A stretch of 64,000 nucleotides of DNA, taken from positions 37,497-101,496 of the forward strand of contig WBUR01000009.1 in NCBI GenBank assembly GCA_008933615.1, read 5' to 3'. The notes beneath the pieces are model-generated. The model saw nothing but the letters and a program-made list of their open reading frames with translations. It did no database searches and was not told the DNA's origin. This stretch comes from a bacterium. Lineage in GTDB: Bacteria > CLD3 > SB21. This document shows positions 9,504-17,186 of this stretch, in pieces. Both the position numbers and the translations under genes were made by a program. Position 1 is the first letter of the stretch; each line of letters begins with the position of its first letter.

Positions 9504-10220
9504 ATGAAAACAAGTTTATTTTCCTCAATCATGTATTGCGCAATCTTTTACATTTCTTCTTTTCAAACTTCAGTTGCACAAAACTGCGACAGTTTTTATC
9601 CGATTAAAAAGGGCAACTCATTTGAAATGCAGGAGTTCGACGGCAATAATAAACTGACGGGAACCAATACGGTCGTTGTAAAGGACCGCCGGGATATGGG
9701 CGGCACTGTCGAGGCTACCCTGCAAGGCACGTATATGAATGCGAAAGGTAAGACAGAATCTTCGGTTGAATTCAAAGTCAAATGCGACGGATCTATTTTT
9801 TTCATGGATCTGCAGTCCTTTTTTAGCAGCATGGAGAAGCAGAAAGATATGGAACTGAAATTAGAAGGCGGGTTTTCTGAAATGCCTATACGGAATATTA
9901 ACGTGGGAGATCAGCTTAAAGATGCCGTAATGAAAATGCACATGATGCAGGAAGGAGAAAAGATGGGCACCATGGTCATGACCATTCGCAGAAAAGTAGA
10001 AGCCAAACAATCCGTCACGGTTCCGGCAGGAACGTTTGAATGTTACAAAATTGCCGTCGAATCCGAAAGTGCGATGGAAATGATGGGCATGAAAATGCCG
10101 GGCGGCAAGAGCCATAGTGTTGACTATTTTTCCCCGGGCATCGGAACGGTTAAAAATGAAGCGTACGATAAAAAAGGGAAATTAATGCACTATTCCGTTT
10201 TAAGTAAAATTACAAAATAA
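9504..10220 (+). CDS. exported TapB/DUF3108-like protein
   Basis: A 238-aa protein with a signal peptide (1-25, ending SVAQ) and a mature domain starting CDSFYPIKKGN, a common opening of the TapB/DUF3108-like periplasmic proteins of Bacteroidota relatives. Middle and late landmarks are VTVPAGTFECYKI and DYFSPGIGTVKNE, matching the beta-rich fold in which a secreted strand-turn repeats the phrase 'paGtf-cyki'. It is unusually rich in methionine (about 8 percent, with clusters such as KMHMMQ and MEMMGMKM), which could mean metal, possibly copper, contact or simply be drift. It is preceded by AAGGAA and follows the GIDE gene by 25 bases. Confidence 0.7.
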   Translation: MKTSLFSSIMYCAIFYISSFQTSVAQNCDSFYPIKKGNSFEMQEFDGNNKLTGTNTVVVKDRRDMGGTVEATLQGTYMNAKGKTESSVEFKVKCDGSIFFMDLQSFFSSMEKQKDMELKLEGGFSEMPIRNINVGDQLKDAVMKMHMMQEGEKMGTMVMTIRRKVEAKQSVTVPAGTFECYKIAVESESAMEMMGMKMPGGKSHSVDYFSPGIGTVKNEAYDKKGKLMHYSVLSKITK

Positions 10221-10303
10221 AGTTTTTCAACGCTTGTGCCCTTGATAGAACATTGAGCGCACTGCGGATACATTCGTTTATTCACATCACAGGAGCTACC
10301 ATA

Positions 10304-10816
10304 ATGTTATCCAAGAATCTTCAAAATGCAATTAACGAGCAGATCAATAAAGAATTTTTTTCGGAGTATCTGTATCTTTCCATGTCCGCACATTGTAATA
10401 CGATCAATATGGACGGGATTGCCAATTATTTTCTCGTACAGTCGCAGGAGGAACATTTTCATGCGATGAAATTTTTTAATTTCGTTAACGACCGTGGAGG
10501 AAAAGTCGAACTCAAAGCGCTCGCCGCGCCGAAAGTACATTTCAAATCCCTGATCGAAATTTTCGAGGAAACGCTGGACCATGAAAAACTGGTTACCGCT
10601 TCGATCAACAAACTCATGGACATTGCCATTAAAGAAAAAGACCACGCGCTGATCAGTTTCCTGAAGTGGTTTGTGGATGAGCAGGTAGAGGAAGAATCAA
10701 CCGTCGGGAAAATCCTACATAAACTTAAGCTTATTGACGGAGACGGGCACGGTTTACTTATGATCGATAACGAGTTGGCCGCTAAAGTTTTTACGCCTCC
10801 CGCGGATAACGTTTAG
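10304..10816 (+). CDS. ftnA: bacterial non-heme ferritin
   Basis: A 170-aa iron-storage protein that would form a 24-subunit cage oxidising and mineralising ferrous iron. The ferroxidase ligands of FtnA-type ferritins are all visible: E17, E50, H53, E94, Q127 and E130. There is no heme-ligating methionine context of bacterioferritin. I start at the ATG at 10304, which has AGGAG eight bases upstream; a TTG reading frame extension to 10253 lacks support. The gene stands between the methionine-rich exported protein and the GH15 enzyme, with gaps of 84 and 70 bases. No Fur site was found by eye. Confidence 0.93.
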   Translation: MLSKNLQNAINEQINKEFFSEYLYLSMSAHCNTINMDGIANYFLVQSQEEHFHAMKFFNFVNDRGGKVELKALAAPKVHFKSLIEIFEETLDHEKLVTASINKLMDIAIKEKDHALISFLKWFVDEQVEEESTVGKILHKLKLIDGDGHGLLMIDNELAAKVFTPPADNV

Positions 10817-10886
10817 TATCAGAAATCTACATAGAACGCGCAGCGAATACTTGAGTTTTACTACATTCATTTAACGGAAGAATAAT

Positions 10887-12893
10887 ATGCCGCGAGACAT
10901 CCCCGTTGGCAATGGAAATCTACTGATCGGATTTGACAAGAATTATTACATTCGAGATCTGTATTTCCCGTTTGTTGGAAAAGAAAACCACGTGCAGGGC
11001 AACGAATGCAAGTTCGGCGTGTGGGCGGACGGGCATTTTGCATGGATGAACGATAGTTGGGAGATAGAACTCAATTATCTCGATGACACGATGGTCACGG
11101 AGGTCAGGTTGACCAATCGGAAACTGGGATTAGAATTGACCTGCAATGACGCCGTGGATTTTTACGAGAATATTTATCTTCGTAAAATAGCCGTTAAGAA
11201 CCTCCTGAACAAACCGCGCGACGTACGTGTGTTCTTTCATCACGGATTTAATATATCAGAATCGGACGTCGGCGACACTGCATTATTTGATCCTAAGATC
11301 GGCTGTATTCTTCATTATAAAAGCGATCGGTTTTTTCTGATGAATTTTTATAATGACGATCATTTTGGAGTTGATCACTATGCTATAGGGAAAAAGGGCG
11401 GCGGAATGGAAGGTACCTGGCGCGATGCCGAAGACGGTATTCTTGAAATGCACGCGATCGCGCAAGGCTCGGTTGATTCCACGATCGGCATGTTTTTGAA
11501 ACCACTGCCGGCCGGCGGAGCGGATGATTTTTATTACTGGATCATTGCTGGAAAGACTTACGGCGAATGCGCTAATAACAACAGTTTTATCCGGCAATAC
11601 AATCCCGACCGTGTATTGAAACGAATCAGGGACTATTGGAAATTCTGGATCGAAAAAGAAAAAATACATTTTGACGATCTGCCGTTGTCCATTACCCGTT
11701 TATTCAAGCGTAGCCTGATTACGATCCGTTCTCAGGTAGATAATAACGGCGCTATTATCGCGGCCAATGATTCCGACATTACATTTGAAGGGCGTGACAC
11801 GTACAGTTACATGTGGCCCCGCGACGGCGCGCTGGTGGCCTACGCGCTGGATCTCGCCGGATACGGTTCGGTCACGCGCCGGTTTTTTGAATTTTGCGCG
11901 CGCGTGATCAAAGATAACGGTTATTTACTGCATAAATATAATCCGAACGGCACACTGGCGAGTTCATGGCACCCCTGGGTCAAGGACGGCCATACGCAAC
12001 TGCCCATACAAGAGGATGAAACGGCGCTCGTCGTATGGTCGCTGTGGAATCATTATCAGAAATACCGCGACGTGGAATTCATTCAGCCCCTTTACGGGCC
12101 GCTGGTTATTCGTACGGCAGATTTCATGTGCCATTTTCGAAATGAGAAAACGGGACTTCCGCATCCGTCGTATGACCTGTGGGAGGAGCGCCACGGTATT
12201 CTCACTTTCACCACTGCCGCCGTTATTGCCGGGCTAAGGGCCGCGAGCAATTTTGCAACTCTTTTTGGTGAAACAGACAAGGCGCAAAAATATTCAGAAA
12301 CGGCCGATATTATGAAAGCCGGAATGGATCGTTATTTATACAGCGCGGAACACCATCGATTCCTCCGCATGGCCAACCAGAAACCGGACGGAACATTTGA
12401 ATACGATTTGACTATCGACGCAAGCATGTACGGTATTTTTGCGTTTGGAGCCTACGATCCGATGGATGAGAAAGTGGTTAATACCATGAAGGCGATCAAA
12501 GATCGATTGTGGTGCAAGACGGCCGTAGGAGGTATCGCACGATACGAAAATGACTATTACCACCAGGTAAGTCAGGATGTAAACAACGTTCCGGGAAACC
12601 CTTGGTTTATCTGTACGATGTGGCTGGCGCAATATCAAATTGCTAAGGCGAAAACCAAAGACGAACTGAAAGAAGCGTTGCCGACATTGGAATGGGTTGC
12701 ATCCCACGCGCTCAGATCGGGTATACTTGCGGAACAAGTTCACCCCTACTCCAATGCGCCGCTCTCCGTTTCGCCGCTTACCTGGAGTCACGCAACGGTC
12801 GTTATGTGCGTCATGGAATATCTGAAGAAACTGGAAACGCTGGAATCCTGCACCACATGCGGCCAGCCGATCTTCCATGTTAACGCAAAATAA
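10887..12893 (+). CDS. glycoside hydrolase family 15 protein (glucoamylase-like)
   Basis: A 668-aa enzyme predicted to release glucose from alpha-glucans or to act on trehalose-type substrates. The N-terminal beta-sandwich (1-270) is typical of prokaryotic GH15 enzymes, followed by the (alpha/alpha)6 barrel. Active-site stretches seen are YSYMWPRDGALVAYAL near 307, the general acid glutamate within QEDET at about 375-379, and the general base glutamate in LAEQVHPYSNAPLSVSPLTWSHA near the C-terminus. No signal peptide, so it is cytoplasmic and probably acts on stored glycogen or maltodextrin together with the GH57 enzyme at 33088-35277. A terminator follows directly. Confidence 0.93.
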   Translation: MPRDIPVGNGNLLIGFDKNYYIRDLYFPFVGKENHVQGNECKFGVWADGHFAWMNDSWEIELNYLDDTMVTEVRLTNRKLGLELTCNDAVDFYENIYLRKIAVKNLLNKPRDVRVFFHHGFNISESDVGDTALFDPKIGCILHYKSDRFFLMNFYNDDHFGVDHYAIGKKGGGMEGTWRDAEDGILEMHAIAQGSVDSTIGMFLKPLPAGGADDFYYWIIAGKTYGECANNNSFIRQYNPDRVLKRIRDYWKFWIEKEKIHFDDLPLSITRLFKRSLITIRSQVDNNGAIIAANDSDITFEGRDTYSYMWPRDGALVAYALDLAGYGSVTRRFFEFCARVIKDNGYLLHKYNPNGTLASSWHPWVKDGHTQLPIQEDETALVVWSLWNHYQKYRDVEFIQPLYGPLVIRTADFMCHFRNEKTGLPHPSYDLWEERHGILTFTTAAVIAGLRAASNFATLFGETDKAQKYSETADIMKAGMDRYLYSAEHHRFLRMANQKPDGTFEYDLTIDASMYGIFAFGAYDPMDEKVVNTMKAIKDRLWCKTAVGGIARYENDYYHQVSQDVNNVPGNPWFICTMWLAQYQIAKAKTKDELKEALPTLEWVASHALRSGILAEQVHPYSNAPLSVSPLTWSHATVVMCVMEYLKKLETLESCTTCGQPIFHVNAK

Positions 12894-12894
12894 A

Positions 12895-12925
12895 AAGGCT
12901 GCCGGATATCCGATCCAGCAGCCTT
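12895..12925. terminator. bidirectional terminator between convergent genes
   Basis: AAGGCTGC pairs with GCAGCCTT (8 bp), and the 15-base loop can form an inner CGGAT/ATCCG stem. Plus-strand flank reads ACATTTTTC and the minus-strand flank gives a T-rich run, so it can stop both the GH15 gene and the gene at 12950-14044, whose stop codons flank it. Confidence 0.8.
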
Positions 12926-12949
12926 ACATTTTTCTTATTGTAAAAATTT

Positions 12950-14044
12950 CTACCCGAGCATTTTCTCCACTGTCGCCGCCATGTGATTTACATCCTGAGA
13001 GTCGACTATCGCAGAATTAGCCACTGTTTTGAGCTGCTTCACTACATCAGAGTCAATATTGGAATCGGTAATGAATATAAACGGAATGGCATTATTCGTT
13101 GAGTTCTCACGAATCTGCTGACAGAATTCATAGCCGGAAATTTCATCGTATTTAAAATCCGAGATGATCACATCGGGTTTTAAGCTTTTCAGCGATGCAA
13201 TGCCTTCGGTGATACTATCGACCGTCTTCACTGTATGACCGAGACTTGACAGATTTTTCTCGATGACTTTCCGCACGACCATGCTGTGATTGATCACCAA
13301 AATAGAGCCTATCTTTTTCGCCGGAGTTATTTCAGCCTGCTTGTCCTTTGAACCTTCAAAAGAAATGATCTTCGGCTTGATGACAAATTGGCCGTCTTCC
13401 CAACTCATCATCTGGTCGAGCGCCTCATCGTCATTAAAATTTTTCAATTTAATATTCTGCAAAACGCCTTTATCATACGTGATGACCGCCGTGTCGCTTT
13501 CGTGAGTTACTTCCAGCGTTCCGGTGAGAGAATTGGATTCGCAAAAACCGATGACTTCCGTGATATGTTTGTCTTTTAAACTGCCGGAAGGACCTGCCGG
13601 TGCGCCTGACTTGATCTGTTTTGCTTTTTCCGAGACGACTGCATTCGTATCGCGAAGACGCTGGCTCATGATTTTGCTCATGGCTATGGAGATCGAGGGA
13701 TACTTCTCGAGAATTACGTCAAAATCATCTTTTTCCAGAACAAAAGTTTCCGTGTCTTCAGCCGCATTCACAGTAGCGGATCGCGGTTCGCCCGTCAAAA
13801 GGGACATTTCCCCGAAATAATTTCCGGCGCCGATATGAGCCAGTATTTCGCCATTGGTGGCCGTCACTGCCACTTTCCCGCTCAGCACGATGTACATCTT
13901 GTCGCCCGGATCGCCCGTTTTACAAATCGTACTATTGGACTTGAATTGTTTAAATTTCAGCTTTTCAGTAATGAAGTCAATGCTCTCGCGGCCCAGAGAG
14001 CGAAAGAAAGGAACCTGTTTGAGAATCTCGCCAATTTGAATCAT
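12950..14044 (-). CDS. cyclic-nucleotide-binding / PATAN (DUF4388) / degenerate receiver protein
   Basis: A 364-aa three-domain signalling protein. Residues 10-125 form a cNMP-binding domain of the CRP type with GNYFGEMSLLTGEPRSATVNA, the phosphate-binding cassette in which R88 would contact a cyclic nucleotide. Residues 155-225 look like the PATAN/DUF4388 domain (SGSL-DKH-TEVI-F and TGTLEV). Residues 245-364 are a receiver fold: D296 could be phosphorylated, but the acidic pair is replaced by N252-H253 and the conserved lysine region reads SAIVDS. There is no DNA-binding helix-turn-helix, so output is likely through protein contacts. It is the last gene before a terminator and is preceded by a 64-base gap. 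Confidence 0.85.
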   Translation of the reverse strand: MIQIGEILKQVPFFRSLGRESIDFITEKLKFKQFKSNSTICKTGDPGDKMYIVLSGKVAVTATNGEILAHIGAGNYFGEMSLLTGEPRSATVNAAEDTETFVLEKDDFDVILEKYPSISIAMSKIMSQRLRDTNAVVSEKAKQIKSGAPAGPSGSLKDKHITEVIGFCESNSLTGTLEVTHESDTAVITYDKGVLQNIKLKNFNDDEALDQMMSWEDGQFVIKPKIISFEGSKDKQAEITPAKKIGSILVINHSMVVRKVIEKNLSSLGHTVKTVDSITEGIASLKSLKPDVIISDFKYDEISGYEFCQQIRENSTNNAIPFIFITDSNIDSDVVKQLKTVANSAIVDSQDVNHMAATVEKMLG

Positions 14045-14108
14045 TCCATGCCTCCGAAGAGCTCAGTTACAACTTTGAATCGTTAGAATCATCGAGAAAC
14101 TAATAAAA

Positions 14109-14318
14109 TCAGAACAAGATAGCAAGTTTTTTTAAGAGGAACAAAACGAAGATTATGAACAAAAAAAGGAAAATGAATTTCTTTGTAAAAGGAAAAGAAG
14201 CCCTGGTGGAACGCTTGAAGTGAATTCGTTTTTTACGCTGGACTTCGGGATCTTTGTCCGGTTTATAATAAAACGGCGTATAGTTAAACGATTTATTCTT
14301 GTTCTGCTTGAATATCAT
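14109..14318 (-). CDS. small basic membrane protein with KNKSFNYTPFYY motif
   Basis: A 69-aa protein. The N-terminal half is basic and aromatic (KQNKNKSFNYTPFYYKPDKDPE, then RKKRIHFKR), and residues 48-68 form one strong membrane helix. Similar 'N-K-F-Y-PRYY' small proteins occur next to many genes in Bacteroidota relatives but have no assigned role. I start at the ATG at 14318, one base after the TAG of the epimerase gene, giving a translationally coupled arrangement; a longer frame to 14351 would overlap that gene. Confidence 0.6.
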   Translation of the reverse strand: MIFKQNKNKSFNYTPFYYKPDKDPEVQRKKRIHFKRSTRASFPFTKKFIFLFLFIIFVLFLLKKLAILF

Positions 14319-14319
14319 A

Positions 14320-15336
14320 CTATTCCAATATACCGATTCCGTATTTATCATTCAAAATAATTTTCCCGTTTTTGATTTCCATGCCCTTAAAGGATTGGTC
14401 TGCCAATAATAGATGTCCGTCCAGGTCTGCAACATCCGCCATCGGCGATATATGCGCAGCGGCGGTCGTGCCAATGGCTGTCTGGATCATACATCCCAGC
14501 ATGATCTTCAGCTCATGTTTACGCGCAGTTTTGATCATTCTCAGGGCTTCGCGTAATCCTCCGCATTTATCGAGCTTAATGTTAATCCCGTGAAAACACT
14601 CCTGCAGCGCTGAAATGTCTTCGTTTGTCTTGACGCTTTCATCTGCAAATAACGGTAACACGGATCTTTGCTTGAGCCAGATCATATCGTCATAGTTTTC
14701 TTTCGGCAAAGGTTGTTCAATCAACTCGACTTCTTCTCGCGCTAACCGGTCGATCTTAAGCGCGGCTTCTTCCCTGTTCCATCCTTCATTTACATCCACA
14801 CGAAGTGTTTTGTCGGTAACTTTTCGAATGGCTCTAATAATCTCAAAATCCTGTTCGCCCACGCCCAGTTTTATTTTGAGAATGGGATAGGATTCTGCTT
14901 CGTGAATTTTTTTTTCAATTACGCTTAGTTCGTCAATACCGATTGTAAAAGAGGTTAAGGGGGTTTTTGCTTCATTCAGTCCAAGAAATTTATACAGAGG
15001 CATTTGCAGCTTCTTTCCTACCCAGTCGTGAAGTGCGATATCAATTCCTGATCGCGCAGAAGTGTTTTCCGGAAAATACTGTCGGAGCAATTGCATGATA
15101 TCATCGATCGCAGATGGGTCTTTGAATTGGCTTAGCAGGACAGCCGCTTTGGCAAGACATTCCAACACGCTTTCCGGCGGTTCTCCGTAATATCGCGAAG
15201 GCGAAGACTCACCTATTCCGGTGATGCCTTCGTGTTCAATTCGGACTATGATAACGTCTTTAGCTTCGATGCGGGAATCGGAGAGAATGAAAGGATGAAG
15301 CAGGCGCAGGGTTTTTAGTTCATAACTCAGCTGCAT
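14320..15336 (-). CDS. dipeptide epimerase, enolase superfamily (L-Ala-D/L-Glu epimerase type)
   Basis: A 338-aa muconate-lactonizing-enzyme-subgroup member predicted to epimerise dipeptides, classically L-Ala-D-Glu released from murein peptides. It shows the capping domain with the usual GIGE-SP-YYGE loop, the KIK lysine pair (LKIKLG), three metal ligands in VDVNEGWN, LIEQPLPKEN and FADESV, and the second catalytic lysine in NIKLDKCGGL. The site-2 protease gene is directly upstream with a five-base gap, and a small membrane protein gene is coupled downstream. A cell-wall amidase lies in the same minus-strand run, consistent with murein peptide recycling; exact dipeptide specificity is not determinable. 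Confidence 0.88.
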   Translation of the reverse strand: MQLSYELKTLRLLHPFILSDSRIEAKDVIIVRIEHEGITGIGESSPSRYYGEPPESVLECLAKAAVLLSQFKDPSAIDDIMQLLRQYFPENTSARSGIDIALHDWVGKKLQMPLYKFLGLNEAKTPLTSFTIGIDELSVIEKKIHEAESYPILKIKLGVGEQDFEIIRAIRKVTDKTLRVDVNEGWNREEAALKIDRLAREEVELIEQPLPKENYDDMIWLKQRSVLPLFADESVKTNEDISALQECFHGINIKLDKCGGLREALRMIKTARKHELKIMLGCMIQTAIGTTAAAHISPMADVADLDGHLLLADQSFKGMEIKNGKIILNDKYGIGILE

Positions 15337-15341
15337 AAATT

Positions 15342-16007
15342 TTAATTTAACAGACCGACGATCAAGCTATTTAACAAGCCGAGCAAAAAAGCAAAGATCG
15401 GGCTCATTACGCGGCCAATGATGCCCAGCGCCATCATGGCAACTAGAATAAACATACCCATGAATCCTAAGCTTCGGTACTGATCGCCGAGGTGCGGCGG
15501 CAGAAGGCTTGCCACAACGTGCGAACCGTCTAAAGGCGGAATAGGAAAAAGATTAAACAACGCAAGGATCAGATTAATCTGAATACTATACTTCATGAAT
15601 TCCAAAGCAAATTCGGTCATTTGAACGCTGGTCTGCGATGTAGGAGAAATGCTCTGAAAAACAAGCGATATAATAACAATGAGGAGCGCGGAAATAAAAG
15701 CAAGAATAAAATTTGACGCCGGCCCTGCCATGGAAACATAAATATCATCGCGGCGGTAATTTTTGAAGTTGTTCGGGTTCACAGGAACAGGTTTCGCCCA
15801 GCCGAAGAGGATTCCCGCATTGGTAACCGCAAGCATAACCGGAATGATAATAGTTCCCCACAAATCAATATGCTTGATCGGATTGAGCGTGATACGCCCT
15901 TCTCGGTCGGCCGTATCGTCGCCGCACCATTTAGCAACAAGGCCGTGCGCGCATTCATGAATCACAACGGCAAATATTAACACCGGCAAAAAAACTAATT
16001 CAATCAA
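15342..16007 (-). CDS. site-2 protease family (M50) membrane metalloprotease
   Basis: A 221-aa polytopic protein with the zinc motif HECAH in the first helix (residues 17-21) and the second metal ligand region NLFPIPPLDGSH near 157. About six hydrophobic segments are visible and no PDZ or CBS domain is present, so it belongs to the compact M50 group rather than the RseP type. It begins at a TTG with AAGGAA eight bases upstream; no ATG fits before the HEXXH helix. It precedes the epimerase by five bases and is probably co-transcribed. Substrate unknown; intramembrane cleavage of a regulatory or signal peptide is the family role. Confidence 0.87.
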   Translation of the reverse strand: MIELVFLPVLIFAVVIHECAHGLVAKWCGDDTADREGRITLNPIKHIDLWGTIIIPVMLAVTNAGILFGWAKPVPVNPNNFKNYRRDDIYVSMAGPASNFILAFISALLIVIISLVFQSISPTSQTSVQMTEFALEFMKYSIQINLILALFNLFPIPPLDGSHVVASLLPPHLGDQYRSLGFMGMFILVAMMALGIIGRVMSPIFAFLLGLLNSLIVGLLN

Positions 16008-16105
16008 GTCAAATTCCTTTCGTTATTTTTTTTGTAACGCCCTATGTATACTAAAATTCATTTCCAATGTCAAATGAATATTCAAACGTAAGAACCGCTC
16101 TAAGC

Positions 16106-16798
16106 CTATTCAAAATGCTTTTCGAAGTATTTCTTACCGGTAATTAAGATCACGAACTCCCCTCTTGGTTCGTGCTTTTCAAAATGGGTTTTCAATTCAG
16201 ACGAACTGCCTTGCAAGATTTCTTCGAATTTTTTTGTCAGTTCACGCGCGATGACCACATGCCTTTCACCTAAATGCTCCTGTATCTCCGTCAATGTTTT
16301 TAAAACACGGTGCGGCGATTCATACAAGACAATCGTCCGGTCTTCTTCGGCTAATTTTTTCCAAGCAGTTTGGCGTCCTTTTTTATGCGGCAAAAATCCT
16401 TCAAAAATAAAGCTGTCCGTTGGAAGTCCTGAGACGGATATCGCTGCCATGGCCGCATTGGCGCCGGGAACAGGCACGACGGCCACTCCCTGGGCGCGCG
16501 CTTCACGAACTAATTTAAATGCCGGATCGGAGATCGTCGGCGTTCCCGAATCGGAAACGACCGCAACGGATTTCCCCGATTGGAGCACGGCGACCACTTC
16601 GGGTATTTTTCTGATTTCATTGTGTTCAAAAAAACTCGTAAGCTGGTTTTTGATCTGATAATGATCAAGCAACTTACGAGTTTGCCGTGTATCTTCACAG
16701 GCAATGAGATCGACTTCCTTTAGGATACGCAGCGCACGCTGCGTCATATCTTCAAGATTGCCTATAGGCGTCGATACGATGTATAAAGTTCCGCTCAC
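16106..16798 (-). CDS. rsmI: 16S rRNA (cytidine(1402)-2'-O)-methyltransferase
   Basis: A 230-aa tetrapyrrole-methylase-fold enzyme that uses SAM to 2'-O-methylate C1402 of 16S rRNA. Family signatures seen: LYIVSTPIGNLEDMT-RA at the start, LIACEDTR, SDSGTP-ISDP, VVPVPGANA-M-A-SVSGLPTD-F-FEGFLP and YESPHR. The start is GTG, whose first bases overlap the TGA of rnpA by four, so translation is likely coupled. The usual C-terminal extension is short. Typical length is 270-290 aa, so it is a compact form with no visible frameshift. Confidence 0.95.
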   Translation of the reverse strand: MSGTLYIVSTPIGNLEDMTQRALRILKEVDLIACEDTRQTRKLLDHYQIKNQLTSFFEHNEIRKIPEVVAVLQSGKSVAVVSDSGTPTISDPAFKLVREARAQGVAVVPVPGANAAMAAISVSGLPTDSFIFEGFLPHKKGRQTAWKKLAEEDRTIVLYESPHRVLKTLTEIQEHLGERHVVIARELTKKFEEILQGSSSELKTHFEKHEPRGEFVILITGKKYFEKHFE

Positions 16799-17175
16799 TT
16801 TATTTTTTTTGCCGTTAAAATAATATCTTCCTGTAGTGACGTAAAATCAGAACGCGGTATCGAATTCTGTGCGATGATCAATGTCTGGAATCCTTTGAAA
16901 AATGATTTATTTTTCCGAAAAACTTCCCGTAATAGCCGTTTGTAATAATTCCGAGTGACTGCATTGCCGATCTTTTTTCCGCACATAAAACCGATCTGCA
17001 TAGGCACCAATTTCGTTTCTTCGATCGGCAGATACAGAAAATAAACAAATTGGCCGGAAATTTTCCTGCCGGATTGGAATAACCGTTCAATTTCATCGCG
17101 TCGGTGAATGATTATTTTTTTGGGCAACGTCTCGGACGCCATCTGTAACTCACTTATTACGAAATAATCCGTCAA
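16795..17175 (-). CDS. rnpA: ribonuclease P protein component
   Basis: Small basic protein (126 aa) that helps the RnpB RNA cleave the 5' leader from pre-tRNA. The family signature is clear: GKKIGNAVTRNYYKRLLREVFR near residues 65-86, after a beta-strand containing FVYFLYLPIEET. The reading starts at TTG (17175), supported by an AGGTGAT ribosome site; an ATG at 17142 with GTGAG upstream would give 115 aa and is also possible. In most bacteria rnpA follows rpmH; here it is coupled to rsmI and neither rpmH nor yidC is in the window. Confidence 0.9.
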   Translation of the reverse strand: MTDYFVISELQMASETLPKKIIIHRRDEIERLFQSGRKISGQFVYFLYLPIEETKLVPMQIGFMCGKKIGNAVTRNYYKRLLREVFRKNKSFFKGFQTLIIAQNSIPRSDFTSLQEDIILTAKKIK

Positions 17176-17186
17176 ATTATTATCAC

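Noticed and set aside
12336..12878. 180-aa minus-strand open frame inside the GH15 gene
   Set aside because: The GH15 protein is intact across this stretch, including the catalytic base, so the opposite frame is a shadow.
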